A DNA stretch of 64,000 bases. Source: Microplitis mediator (Eukaryota > Arthropoda > Insecta > Hymenoptera > Braconidae). Location: assembly GCF_029852145.1 (NCBI RefSeq), contig NC_079975.1, positions 15,249,275 through 15,313,274 of the forward strand, in the 5' to 3' direction. Under the pieces are notes generated by a model, which worked only from the letters and a program-made list of their open reading frames with translations, had not been told where the DNA came from and did not search any database. This document shows positions 35,486 to 47,010 of the stretch, in pieces. The position numbers and the translations under genes were made by a program. Position 1 is the first letter of the stretch. Each line of letters opens with the position of its first letter.

Positions 35486-36535
35486 TGTTATGTCCGGATT
35501 TAATTAATTAATAATAATTAATTATTGGAAATGGTCGCATGGGCCTCAAGTGGGAGGCACCGGGCAAACAGGGTGATTTTCCTAGAGGATTGGCTCTAGG
35601 TTTTATTTGTATTGTGGGAACTCGAACGATAAACCCCGTGGGGGCCTCTCTGTGTATTCGATGCAGAATTTGGATGCAATGTATTAAAGAATTTGGTAAT
35701 TTTCACCTACCTTTCGTTGTTCGCTGCTTACTTGCAGCGAATGATAAATGTTTATTCAATATTTCCTTATGGGCTCGCCGTTCTTAGTTCACAAGATGTT
35801 AAATTGTTCTTAACACTAAGGTTCTTTTCTTTCACTTAAATTTCTAAAGATTGAACTTAACTATTAGAACTTAAACTTACAGGTTTTACACTTTGAATTT
35901 GTTGAGTCTTTAGCTCATATGAGTTCGGTATAAATCCCCGACTCCAGCAATTCACCCGGACGAGAATCGCTGTTGATCACTTAACAATTATTATAAAAAT
36001 CACCCACGGTGCGTGTGGTGATTTTTGGAAAAGAAAATATAATTTCGAAAAGACAATTTTGAATTGAAATTTAACGGTAACAAGCAACTTGCCACGCCTC
36101 CTCGAGTGCAATATCGAGACGATCTTCCCGTGGGATTTTGTAGTAACTTGACTGTTTATATTTATTTAACGAATATGAACTAATCGGTTTAAAAGAAATA
36201 GAAAATAGAAAAGAGGGTTGCCTAAACGTAACACGGTTTAGAACTCACGCGGGCCAGCAAGGAAGATACATTAACTTCTCAAGCGTCATAGGCTGCCGCA
36301 CCTTGGTGTTCGTTGTTTTTATCACCTCGGTTCACGGTTCTGGAGGGAATAATTTAGAATATATAATTGGATAAATTTAGAATACAGTCAAGTGTAATTC
36401 CCTGATTGGAGGAATCGTTGACGACGTGCAACGAGGTGTTGGCCGAAGTTGCAATCCCTAAAATTCTTAACGCTGCACTTTGCCGCGAGCGCGGCGAAGA
36501 GGTCCCTTTAAATGAACGGAAAGCCAGATATAACA
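35486..36535 (-). repeat. 5' LTR of the endogenous retrovirus
   Basis: A 1050-bp uninterrupted LTR running from TGTTATGTCCGG to CCAGATATAACA, adjacent to the ACCC duplication at 36536-36539. It aligns with both segments of the other LTR and supplies the pre-insertion sequence for the element at 7089-13477. It shares its terminal TGTTATGTCC with the otherwise different solo LTR at 41327. Confidence 0.9.
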
Positions 36536-36539
36536 ACCC

Positions 36540-37445
36540 TGCGGGCCAGCCCCGAAACTTTCCGCTGTTTTCGAGTTCAAGAATCTTGAAAACATTATTG
36601 TGAATAGATTTTCGAGCTCTTCGAGCTCGAAAATACTTTTTTATGCTGTTGTTTTCGAAAAAAAAACGTTTTTCACCATTTTTGCTCCAACGATATCTCT
36701 GAAACGAATTGACCGATTGAGACGGTTAAGGTGGCAATCGACGTAGTTTATTAAATTCTAGAACTGATTAGAATTTGAAATCGATTGAATCAATTTTTTT
36801 GTAGATATTCGAAAAAAGACGTTTTTCACTATTTCTTTCATCAACGATATCTCTCAAACGAATAAACCGATTGAGACGGTTGAGGTGACAATCGACGCGT
36901 TTTATCAAGTTTTAATGCTGATCAAATTTTAAATTCGATTTATCGAATCGTTTTTGAGATATTTCAGAAAAAAATAAAAAAATTTTTTTTTTAATTCTTT
37001 CGACAACGGTTTCTCTTGAACGATTATACCGATTTTGATTGTTGAGGTGGCATTCAACGCGGCTTATAAAACTTCAGAGCCCAGTCGATTTTGAAATCAA
37101 TTCATCGAGCACATTAAAAGTTATCCGAAAAAAACATTTTTGAAAAAATTTAATTTTTGGAATATCTCTGAACGAGCCTTACCGATCAAGTTCAATTTTT
37201 TATAGCTTCAAGATATTGACAAGCCGCGCGAATGACACCTTAAAGTTCAAAATCGATTCATCCGTTCAAAAGATACTGGTATTTACATACGTACGTACAC
37301 TCGGACATCATCTTGAAATTAGTCAGAAAAGCTTCCTAGGACCTCAAAACGTCGGCATCTGATGGAAATTCGATTTTCGTAAATCGGACCGAAACCAATA
37401 ACTTCCCGAATTTGGGAAAATTGACAATTTTCTTAGCGGGAAGTT
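36540..37445. repeat. degenerate ~150-bp tandem repeat with terminal hairpin
   Basis: Four diverging units start near 36690, 36843, 37004 and 37150 with ACGATATCTCTGAAACGAAT-like sequence followed by ACCGATTGAGACGGTT and GGTGGCAATCGACG. The array ends AACTTCCCG ... TTAGCGGGAAGTTA (37402-37446). Before the retrovirus inserted it was contiguous with 6608. A small palindrome TTTTCGAGCTCTTCGAGCTC lies near 36609. Probably the 3' part of an unnamed transposon family also seen at 7500-7993 and 1130-1182. Confidence 0.6.
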
Positions 37446-37446
37446 A

Positions 37447-37833
37447 AAAAAAAATCCTGTTAGTTAACGAAGAAAGAACAAAAATTAATTTTTCATTTTA
37501 AAAATTTGATTTTTTCCCCAATAGTTTCAACCTCCAGAACTTTTTTTATACTCAGAATTAAAAATTTGAAAGAAATTTTTTTTACATAGTCGGTTAAAAA
37601 ATAAAAAAAAAATCTTTTTTTCAATGTATTTAAAATGAGAAAGGGGACCCTCCGTGCGTCAGCTCAATTTTCGAGATACAGAGCTGAAATTTTAGGAGGA
37701 TTTTTTTTTTTTACAGTAACTTTTGAGATGTATTTAATAAAAAAAATAGTATATTTTATCTAAAACAGTCTTATTCATATACTTTAATTATACTTAGTAG
37801 TAAGCCAAAATCAACAGCACAATTTTATTTCAG
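37447..37833. other. AT-rich spacer, possible intron
   Basis: No gene. It ends in TTTTATTTCAG, a good splice acceptor directly before the frame that opens at 37834, so it is probably intron of the gene described next. Confidence 0.45.
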
Positions 37834-39790
37834 ATTATATCAGGAACGAATTGCACAAAAAATCCAACCACCTCAACTCCCATATCCTTCCATACCTGTT
37901 GAAATAACCGTTCCAAAATCGAGTAAGAAATTTACTCAATGTCCAGGTAAAAGTAACTTATCTGTAGAATCACCGAATAATTTTTCTGTAAGCAATCATT
38001 CTCAAATTCCCTCAGTGCTATCATCACCTCTAAACATTGCGTATGTTTATAATAATAATATTAGTCACAACAATTGTAACAGTGACATCAATTCCTCTAT
38101 TGATTCTTCTTCTCATATTGAATTAAGTCAGGACGACAATATCCATACGACCAATTTATTATCTCATGATACACATGAAACTATGCCTAATTCAAAAAAT
38201 CTGCAAGCACAAGTACAGAATAATTTATCGGAGAAGGATAAGCGTACAGACAATAATCTATATGAGTCCGTCTTATCATCACGAATTTCTAATTGTACTC
38301 CAACACCATATTCACCGCCAAAGACAACTGAAAATATCACATTTAATCAATTATCCAACGACTCAATTCCTCAATCAGTTGACATCAATTTTGATATCAA
38401 CTTGGAAGCAGATAACCCTTCGATCATTTCTGAAAATGAAATTAATGGTCCCAGTTTATTTACAAAACCATTTAACATCGTTCGTGGTAGCAGAAGCCAA
38501 AGTGATAGAAAATTCGGCTCATCAGCCGGAAAGCAATGTACAGCAATAGCGGCTTCTTCAATTATTATCTCTTCTTTAAAATGTGTTACAACATGGTCTT
38601 CAAATACCATCAATTAAATTCTAGACATCGGTAATAATTTGTATAGGATAAGTATAATGTCCCGTGATGTTGCATCTTCTAACACTGACAATGGAAATTA
38701 TCATGATGTTGATAATTATTTATCAGCGACAAAACTCAGCACAGAAGTCACTATAACGCCGACTTTACATTGCAATTTTAAAATTCAAGCAGAATATTAT
38801 AGACATTTTTAGAACGAAAATTCTGATCCTGTCGTTTTACCGTTGAAAAGACGTCTTAATATTTTTTATAATAATGATATAAGGGCAATTTTAACCATGA
38901 ATTCCACTTCAATAGCAATTATATCACAAAATAAGCTATATTATATTTTTGATTCTCACAGTCGAAATGCAGAGGGTATTGTTGATTACAATGATGGTAA
39001 ATCGTGTGTTTGTTGCCTCCCAAATTTACAGGATTTATATCAAAGAATCTATTCTAATATGTTTATTCATGATGAAAATAAGGATAAAAATAATTTAACA
39101 AAGAATATTTTTTCGTTATCTATAATTGAGCCAGATGGTCTTTTTCCGGTAAACTATAAAAATCTATCAGTATCACCGCTGTTAACCCAAAATGAAGAAA
39201 TAAATTCAGAACCAAATTTGTCGAATGGTAACGAGCATAATGCTGATAATAATGAAAACACAAAATCGGTAATTATACCTGAAATAAATGACACTCCTTC
39301 AAATACCAATTTATCCAATTCGTCGAATAGTACTACTATTTTTGAAAAAGCTCCAAAGCCAGACAAAAAAAAACGTAATAGAAAGTCAACTACCAAGCCA
39401 GCTAATGATAATACCAAATTAATAATGAATTATGGTTATGTTCATGAAACACTTAATAAATTATTTTATGAACATCGTGATGCTTCATTAAACACTACAT
39501 GCAAAGAACTTAACTGTCAAACTATATACAAGGGCCCGATTATTGATGGGTTACAATCAGTTTTGGTCTACGAATGTAGTGCGTGTGGATTTATATTCCA
39601 AGTTGAGAGTGAACCAAAAGAAGCTGATATTCTTTCAAGTAATGAAGGTATTGTATTAGGCTGCTGTGGTAGTGGTATAGGATACTATCAACTTCAAGGA
39701 CTATTCGCTGCAATCCTAATACTATAAAACACATGAAATATATGTGGCGCAAACTATTCGTAATGTGATTGGTTGAACACAGCATATAAT
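37834..39790 (+). pseudogene. cysteine-peptidase-like domain joined to Mutator-like transposon N-terminal domain
   Basis: Coding similarity starts after a splice acceptor and stays in readable frames with stops at about 38616 and 38812, then 38843-39727 and a frameshift near 39705. The first half is a low-complexity Asn/Ser-rich region. Next comes FGSSAGKQCTAIAASSI, and later TSIAIISQNKLYYIFDSHSR. That order of a GxQC nucleophile block, SIAI and FDSH resembles the papain-like deubiquitinase fold of large viral tegument proteins (peptidase C76) and their transposon-borne relatives. The last 100 residues (CQTIYKGPIIDGLQ, VYECSACGF, GSGIGYYQLQGLFAA) resemble the region preceding the catalytic domain in insect Mutator-like transposon proteins. 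No DDE domain follows. Family calls are from memory. Confidence 0.5.
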
Positions 39791-41326
39791 ATACATAAAC
39801 AACACAGAAATATATCATGATAGATACTATATGCAATTTTTATGTATATTACTCATGTGTCACAACAATAAAGTCATATACCTTAATAGCCACTTTTGTA
39901 TCAAATTGACATTATTTTGACAATTGAAATTACCGAAATTGATTTTATTTAATTTTCTTTTCATAGGTTTCTTTTATTTTTTGTTATATATATACCTGTA
40001 TTATTTTAAAAGTGTTTATAGTGTGTTCTTCTTAATTAACATCACCTTACCTCACTGGGCTCATTGTCAGCAAGTTGACGTCAACTTAAATATTTAGCTT
40101 GCCTAAAATTTCTCATCGGTATTAGATGGCAAAATGCCGGAAAAAATTTTAGTGAGCAAGATTTATGTTTAACTTTCAGTCATTGTACTTTATATTCACT
40201 CAAAATGTCATTAGAAAACTAAATGACAACAGTTCACATAAACATACTGTCAATTTTTCGGGAAATCTGTTCTGTTTGAAGTTTTATTGATCTACGATAT
40301 CTATTGGACGCTGGCTTTAGACTGAAGAGCATATATTTCCAATCGGCGATTTTAAAATAAATATATAAGAACCCTAATAACCAGATTTTTTGATCAGAAA
40401 GTTGGTGTACATTAGTTGCCATCTTGACGAAAACTTGTCAACACTTTGAGCTTTTGTAACTTTGGACTATAAGTTGTTACCAACTTTCCCAGAAAGTTGG
40501 CGGCAATATACTGTCTTAACCTGTTGCTAACTCTTTGAGAAGATTTAAGGCAACTTTCCGTCAAATAATGGATTGCCAACTTTCTCAGAAAGTTTGCATC
40601 GGGTTGTCGTCAATGTATGGAAATGTCAATTTTTGCGGCCATTTGATGACAAGTTGTTTCGGTAGGTTGGCGCTATCATGCTGCTAGCTTCCCTACTAGC
40701 CGCTAATTTAACAGAAAAAGTTGAAAAGAAAAATTTGCGGTTAATTTTTCTTCAATTTAGAGGTAACTTTTTACAATAAAAAAAAGTCGGTAATGTTTTT
40801 TCTTACCATTTCAGAAGGTAAGCAAATTTATACACAAAATGTCGGCAATTTGATTGTAAAAAAATACTTACAATTTTTCAAGTCCAATTAACAACAAATT
40901 TACATAAAATTTGCCTGAAAATTGAAGACAACTTTTTTCTAGCCAACCTTTGAAGTGAATTTGCATTTTAATTCGGGTAGTAAATTTATGTTAAATTGCA
41001 GAAGAAGTTGCATACAAATTGTCGTAAGAAACGGAAAAGTCCGAAGTTCACTCCCCACCATCACAAAAAAAATCACATTTTGATACACGGTATAGTTCAT
41101 CGATATTTCATTTCCGCTTCAAACACTGTTCTGCACGGAAGGTTACAACAATCCACAGCGCTATATATTAATATTTTTTTTAGTATTAATTATTATTATA
41201 ATATAAATTAATAACAATAATAAGATAAATTAATTAATAACAATTAGTGAACAATTACTTTTTTATCTATACTTAATTTTTTGAAAAAAAATATTCTATT
41301 ATCACGCGTCAGCTAATGTTTTGTGC
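39791..41326. other. non-coding, diverged dispersed repeat
   Basis: No gene. Between about 40440 and 41060 the sequence is full of short AACTTTC/AAGTTG phrases. Part of it (GCGGTTAATTTTTCTTCAAT near 40738, and ACAAATTGTCGT near 41015) resembles 49100-49530, so both are copies of one old repeat. Confidence 0.45.
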
Positions 41327-42546
41327 TGTTATGTCCAAATAATTTTTTTTTAATAATTATTTCTGAGCTCCTCTTTGCAAAGCGCGCGAAAACGCAGCGT
41401 CAGCTTTTTCACCTTTTTATGCGGCAAAGAATAGTAAGAAGACACCTGCAATAAGTTTAACGAATAAACAATAAACTGTCGTCACTTTCCACCAATGACG
41501 ATAATTATAAATTCCCCATCTAATTGCCGAGCAAAGTTTATAAAAAGCCTGAGCACCCATAGCTCAGGGATAGTCGGTTCTTAAAACTCACGGTCCGCAA
41601 AATTTCGTGTACTCTTATTGCAGGAATCCGCCCTAGGCGTTGAAAAGTCAATAACAGCATTTTTAATAATATTTAACTTAAACCCTATTGCAGGAATCCG
41701 CATCTGCGTTGAAAAGTCAATAGGGCACTTCTTAAATAATCTAGACTAATTCTTATTGCAGAAATCCGCATTCGCGTCGAAAAGTCAATAAGAAATAGTC
41801 AAAGATTGCTAAATTCTATTAATCTTACTGCAGGAATCCGCCCTAGGCGTCGAAAAGTCAGTAAGGGATCTAAATTTTATATTAAAAATCCTCAAATATT
41901 GGTCTAAAATTCGATCTGACGCAACCGTAGTAATTGTGCGTCTAGTACAATATTTTTCGGATTTTAAAAACCATCCGGACGCATTAAATATAGATTAAAA
42001 TCTTATAAAAATATCTGTTAAGGATAAATAATCTTATGATATAAATTAAATATAAAGTTGTGAAAAACTAGAGTGAACAAGTGATGTTCAGTAAAAACGT
42101 TGTAATTTGAAATACTTAACAAAAGATCAAGTTCATCACTCCAACCTTGCGGTTTTCATTCGAAAGTAGTACATAAGATATCATCCTACCAACCCAGCCG
42201 CACCCATTCTACCAACCCTACAGGAAGGTCGAGTGAGCTGTTTAGTTCTGGAGAGATAATAGCTGCCGCACTAGAAGAATTGACATCGAAAGGTAGGTGA
42301 AAGAACTATTATTCTATCATACTTAAAATACTTTTGGCTTAAACAAGAGCACCAGTCTCTTCGAAGACGTTTGGGTTCTTAATTTTCGAAAAGATCCACT
42401 ATAAATAATAAATTATAGGAAGATAATTTCTTTCTCGTATTCTTTATTGTTGTCCGCACCCTCCAACCGGCTTGTCAAAAATTACTATCGCTACCAAAGG
42501 GAGAAATCCCGGATAAATAATTAAAAATCAAGCGGTGGACATAACA
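41327..42546 (+). mobile_element. solo LTR with GTGC target duplication (1220 bp)
   Basis: Starts TGTTATGTCC and ends GGACATAACA, a perfect 10-bp inverted terminus, with GTGC on each side (41323-41326 and 42547-42550). The size, TG/CA ends and 4-bp duplication define a Ty3/gypsy-type solo LTR. A TTTATAAAAAGCC box near 41537 could drive transcription through the hairpin array at 41614-41866. It lies upstream of the RPA-like gene and may have displaced its 5' exons. Confidence 0.93.
41614..41866 (+). repeat. four tandem hairpins with compensatory base changes
   Basis: Units at 41614-41654, 41683-41725, 41752-41792 and 41823-41866 follow the pattern stem / CAGGAATC / inner stem / GAAAAGT / stem. 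Outer stems pair as TTATTG-CAATAA, CCCTATTG-CAATAGGG, TCTTATTG-CAATAAGA and CTTACTG-CAGTAAG. Inner stems pair as CGCC-GGCG, CGCA-TGCG, CGC-GCG and CGCC-GGCG. The bases differ, but pairing is kept in every unit, which is direct covariation evidence for a structured RNA at the start of the LTR transcript. Confidence 0.8.
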
Positions 42547-42559
42547 GTGCCATTAAATA

Positions 42560-44473
42560 TTAAAATTAGAATTAAATATAGAAACTTTTACAAGCGACGC
42601 AGAAATTAATTGTTGGATCCTTGATGACGATAGCATGTAAGTATTTATAAACATTTTATTCAATATTATTTTTTAATGTCATAAACATTTATTTATAAAA
42701 TATACGTACAATAAAATACGTAAAATTTTTTTTTATAATTTATCGTTTTGAAACAAAATTCAAAAATTATTAGCCGTCGGCTATTTTCAAAATTATATTT
42801 TCTGTGCATTAAATACGTATGTTATATTAAATTTTTACAGCGAGTTGCGAGGTTACGTAGATCAGATCGATGGATCAAGGATGGAGTCTCCATCAGCACC
42901 TCTTTATAAAATCACTCTCAACAACGGCGGCAAGACAAGAGTTCGGGTTTTGCTGTGGGGAAATTTTGCTACCAAATACTCAAAATTAGTCTGTGACCGT
43001 TTTGTAAGTATCGTTAATAATCTTAATCTTAATTTAATCTTGAAATATTTACAATATATAATAAATTTCACGTCCCTGATTAAGAAATCTAATTTGTAAT
43101 GATTTGGAAAATCTAAATCATTTCACATTGTATCAAATCATAAAATTATTTCTTAATTCATTTCAATTTAAAAAGATTTGGGAGTTTCAATTATCCAAAT
43201 AATTTTAAATTAGTCAACGGACCGGTAATTGCGATATTATTTCTTAATTTACTTCAATTTAAAATGATTCGAGAGTCTGAATTATTTTAAATAATTTTAA
43301 ATCATCACATAATATTTCCTCATTTTTCAATTCCATCTGATTTGAAATGATTCGTTCTGAAATTTTTGCTCGGAAACAAAATAATTTAGCCAATTTGGCA
43401 TGATTTAAAATAATTAAGAGTTACGTAACCTTAAACCATTCCAAATTAGATTTCTTAATCGGGGGTAGGCCTCTCCACTCTAATCGTGAGTTATAATTCC
43501 AGGTAGTAACCATCATCCGTGGAAAGACAATTCCTCAAAATAAAAAATTTTCTAATCCAAATGAAAAAATTTGTGCGATGGAAGTGACAACAACTGGTGC
43601 TACGGAAATTCTCATTGATTCTGCAAAATTTCAAGATATCCCGATCGATAAATCCTAAGCACCAGTTGTCAAATTGGAAAATGCACTCGACACCGTTGGT
43701 CCAATGTATAAGCAAATCTTTTTTATATTGTCATTTTAATATTCTGTACAGTTATTATGACGCGTTACTAATTCCAAAAAGCCTTATATTTTTATACGAT
43801 CTTTGGCTTAAGGGAACTCTAATAATACAAGAGCGCATATTTTTTATTTGAACGTTCAATGTTAATTATTTTGTAGACTTACTTCATAGCTAAAAATTGA
43901 AAAAATAATTTGAACGCGAAAAGGGCATATAAAAATGTGTCTTTTTGGAATTAATGACGCGATATGTGGCAATTATTAGTAATTACTATAATTTTGGTTT
44001 TCTTTCTGCAATTGCAAATATTGAAGGTTTCATAAAACAAGCTCCTAAAATGGTTAGAACTTACGGCGAAAGTTATGGGCTCGCTCTAATAGTAAACGAA
44101 ACCTTCAAACTTCGTCTGAAGATTATGAATTTCGTGGAAAAGTCTGATATTGTGAAAGGATGTCACGTGAAGGTGCTTTGTACAGTTGATGATACATACC
44201 GTAAGTAGATAATAAACTAATTATTTTGTTTAAATAAATTGCCATTGTCTTAATTTACAAAACTGTAATTTTAATTACATAAACAATAATTGCTACTTTT
44301 TAACAGAAGGTGTGCCGTCATTGATCGTGCGCAGTACAGACGACATAACATTAGTGGAAGGTAAAAATGTACTTTCAGAAGAAAAGCTCCGCGGTATTGG
44401 ATTTGTCACGCCTAAGCGAAAAGCGGATAAAACTTTTGAGGAGAGTGATATCAAGCATATGGCAGTGGATTGA
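42560..44473 (+). pseudogene. RPA-like OB-fold protein gene, five exons, disrupted
   Basis: Exons read: up to 42636 (WILDDDS|GTAAG), 42841-43003 (IELRGYVDQIDGS ... YKITLNNGGKTRVRVLLWG), 43503 onward (VVTIIRGKTIPQNKKF), a frame ending 44200 (KMVRTYGESYGLAL), and 44307-44473 (GVPSLIVRSTDD, stop TGA). Splice signals are good at 42637, 42840, 43004, 43502, 44201 and 44306. A strand pattern with the phrase RVLLWG is typical of single-strand-DNA-binding OB folds such as RPA70. Damage: TAA at 43656-43658, a MITE at 43761-43961 and a solo LTR directly upstream. It could be a decayed host paralogue or a transposon-borne RPA-like gene. Confidence 0.55.
43761..43961. mobile_element. 201-bp MITE inside the RPA-like gene
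   Basis: CGCGTTACTAATTCCAAAAAG at the left is mirrored at the right end (reverse complement CGCGTCATTAATTCCAAAAAG), followed inward by a TTTTTATA and CTTT...AAAG pairing. There is no coding capacity. A related copy is at 44582-44840. Confidence 0.7.
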
Positions 44474-44581
44474 AATGTTCTAGTATTTATAAAACTTTAA
44501 TGGTAAACCTGTTTTTCTTTATCTAGATGATACAAATGAAATAATAATAGCTGAAGACGATGATACAAGTCGCGATAATTT

Positions 44582-44840
44582 CGCATTACTAATTCTGCAT
44601 GGACTTATATTTTTATACGCTCTTTTGACTTGAATCACGAAGTTTACAGCCAAAAAGGAGCATAATTTTTTTTTATCGCTAATTATATTGTAGTTTTATT
44701 ATAAAGCTAAAATTTTTTAGCAATAAAATATGTCGACAAATTGATTAGCAGTGATCTAGAAATTATACTTCCATTTTGGTATAAGTTTTCTAAAGCTAAA
44801 AATAACTATAAAAATATAAGTCTGGTTGGAATTGGTAACG
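44582..44840. mobile_element. related MITE, second copy
   Basis: CGCATTACTAATTCTGCATG and TATATTTTTATACGCTCTTT at the left resemble the MITE at 43761. The right end GGTTGGAATTGGTAACG supplies the inverted terminus. More diverged than the first copy. Confidence 0.55.
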
Positions 44841-45971
44841 TGATTTTATAATTTCTTTAAAAATACAAAATTTTGATTAATTAAAATTTAATTATTTATG
44901 TTCACACCATGGGTTTTTTCATCTATTAAAATGGATTTACAATCTGTCACGATATTTGAATATCGCGGCATCTTCGCATTAGGTCGGAGAAGGGCAACAG
45001 ATGGCAGCACACGCTGCTCAGCACGTCTCACCCATTATTATTATTATCATGCTATTATTATTATTATTTTATGTATTATCTTATTTCATTTACTGTGTGT
45101 TTATTATTTGTTTAATTTCATAGGCAAAAATTGCGGCTACATCAGTAAAAATTACTGCATTTTATTTACTGATAAATGGATTTTATAGCCGCCGGGATAA
45201 ATAATTGCGTATTTATTTATTTTAATTATTTGGTTATTATTATTATTTTGGTTGGTTGGCGCATGCGCGGCGACGCAACAGTTGGCCTTAGTAAATTTAT
45301 TTATTTTAAATAAATTTACGGGTCTTATCAAGAAACTAATGGAATATTTATGTATGGAATTATATTATTAATTCGCTCTGAAAAGGGAATGGTCATTTAA
45401 TGTCGAGAGTGGACAAATTACAGGCCAAACAAGTCATGCATCATGTTGGTGTCGATGAGTGAATTAACATGAGACAGGTATATTGCTCCATTGGTTGAAA
45501 TGAGAAAACATTATAAGATGGCGCTGGTCGAAGTGCCGGCATGGGATTCACGTGCTGCCATGGCCAGACGTGGATAATCTCTTGTGAGAGTAAGGTGTGC
45601 TGTTGCTTCTGTTGCCAAATATTTTACTAAAATTCAGACGCCATTTGGAACTCATACGCTTTCAAAATTATATTGGCTGGCTATAAGTGTTTGAGACACT
45701 TGTCAATTGTTATTGAAATCATTTGTGCCATTAATTAATATTATATCGAAATTCAAACCAATGGAGCCGGTACGAGTGTTAGAAATTGGCGATGACTGTA
45801 AGTACCTTTGTGTCTGATACGTTGGCGTGTAATTTGTCCCGCGTTGGTGGCCATTATTATATATCTCACGTGTGAGTGAGAGAGAGAGAGTAATAAATAC
45901 AGATATATATTTGCGTACTTATTTGTCCTGGCGACAAACCGGAATCCAAAACTTGGAAGTTTATGCTGCCT

Positions 45972-46160
45972 TTATTAATAATTATTGGTGACCGTATATG
46001 TTATTGACGGTAAATAATTATTAATATTCACGTTATTATTTTATTAGTAATTATTAGTGACCGTTCATATGCTTGGCGGTAAATAATTATTAATATTCAT
46101 GTTAGTATTTTATTAATAATTATTGGTGACCGTATATATTGTTGACGGTAAATAATTATT
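45972..46160 (+). repeat. three ~71-bp repeats with ACCG/CGGT hairpins
   Basis: Each unit has TAATTATT then GACCGT, a loop of about 12 bases, and ACGGTAAATAATTATTA. The flanking TAATTATT/AATAATTA extend the stem. In the inverted copy (52465-52640) one unit reads ACCGG...CCGGT where others read ACCGT...ACGGT, a compensatory change. Confidence 0.7.
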
Positions 46161-47000
46161 ACTATTTACGTTAATTATTTATCAGTTTGAAGAGTATTGA
46201 GAACATTTATTTATTGCGGTAGATATTTATACTTACTCAATTATTATTTGGGAAAGCATTTTGATTTAATGCGATAATTATTATTTATAGTATTTATTAT
46301 TTGGCGATAAATATCTACCCATAGGTAACTTATTATTTGGTCAGTATTTAGCATTTTCTTGGAACAATATTTTACAATTATTTAAATATCACCAGTGGTT
46401 TTGATAGTAAATTTGCGTTAAACAATTAAATATTATTTGTGATTATACACAGTTATATGATTATTATTTTAAACGCTTGGTGATTATTTGGTGTAATTAT
46501 TTACCATTATTATCAGCCATTATTATTGGCAGTAAATAATTACAATTAAACAAGGCATTATTATTATTTGTTTGCATATTCATAATTAATATTATGATAT
46601 AATTGTATGTGTGCGCATAGTAATTATTATTAATAACTATTTATATTCATTTGCTATCACGTGCGAGTGATAGCAAGACGAATATTTTTATTATAATTAT
46701 TTTTTTTGCGTTAATTGACTATTGGTCAAAACTTAATTGTGAAGTGAAATATTATTATTTATATTATTGTTTATTGGTTTATATACCCGCTGAGCATTAT
46801 AATTTAAAATATATCGGGTAAATGGCTACCAACCCGGGATTCATTTAAATTTATTTGTTTATTAGTGCATACTATCTCTTTCTTGCCTTCCTTTTCCAAT
46901 ACCTGAAACTGCTCTCTGATTATTTTCTATCATTTCATTTTTTTCAATTTCATTTTCTTATTTATCGTTTATTTGTTATTTTGTTCGTGGGTACATGAAC

Positions 47001-47010
47001 TGGCGCCCAA
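47001..47010 (+). other. tRNA-Lys-type primer binding site
   Basis: TGGCGCCCAA is complementary to the 3' end of lysine tRNAs used as primers by many gypsy-type elements. It lies 5 bases after the presumed LTR end. It is conserved in copy 2 (seen as TTGGGCGCCA near 51715). Confidence 0.75.

Larger units (their letters stand above)
6613..36535 (-). mobile_element. errantivirus-like Ty3/gypsy endogenous retrovirus, heavily nested
   Basis: Two LTRs bound the unit: 6613-14180 (the 3' LTR in element orientation, itself split by an insertion) and 35486-36535 (the 5' LTR). Both begin TGTTATGTCCGG and end in TATAACA. The outer flanks carry the same 4 bp, ACCC (6609-6612 and 36536-36539), the target-duplication size usual for Ty3/gypsy. 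Between them on the minus strand lie gag remnants, a double retropepsin, RT, RNase H, integrase and an env-like region in the expected order. All are interrupted by stops or frameshifts. Length beyond a typical 7-9 kb element is explained by nested insertions at 7089, 14932, 18416, 22941 and 27921. The LTRs are visibly diverged, so the insertion is old. Confidence 0.9.

Noticed and set aside
41614..41866. Possible CRISPR-like array of four repeats with spacers
   Set aside because: Repeats are hairpins with changing stems inside an LTR in a eukaryotic genome; there are no cas genes and only four units.
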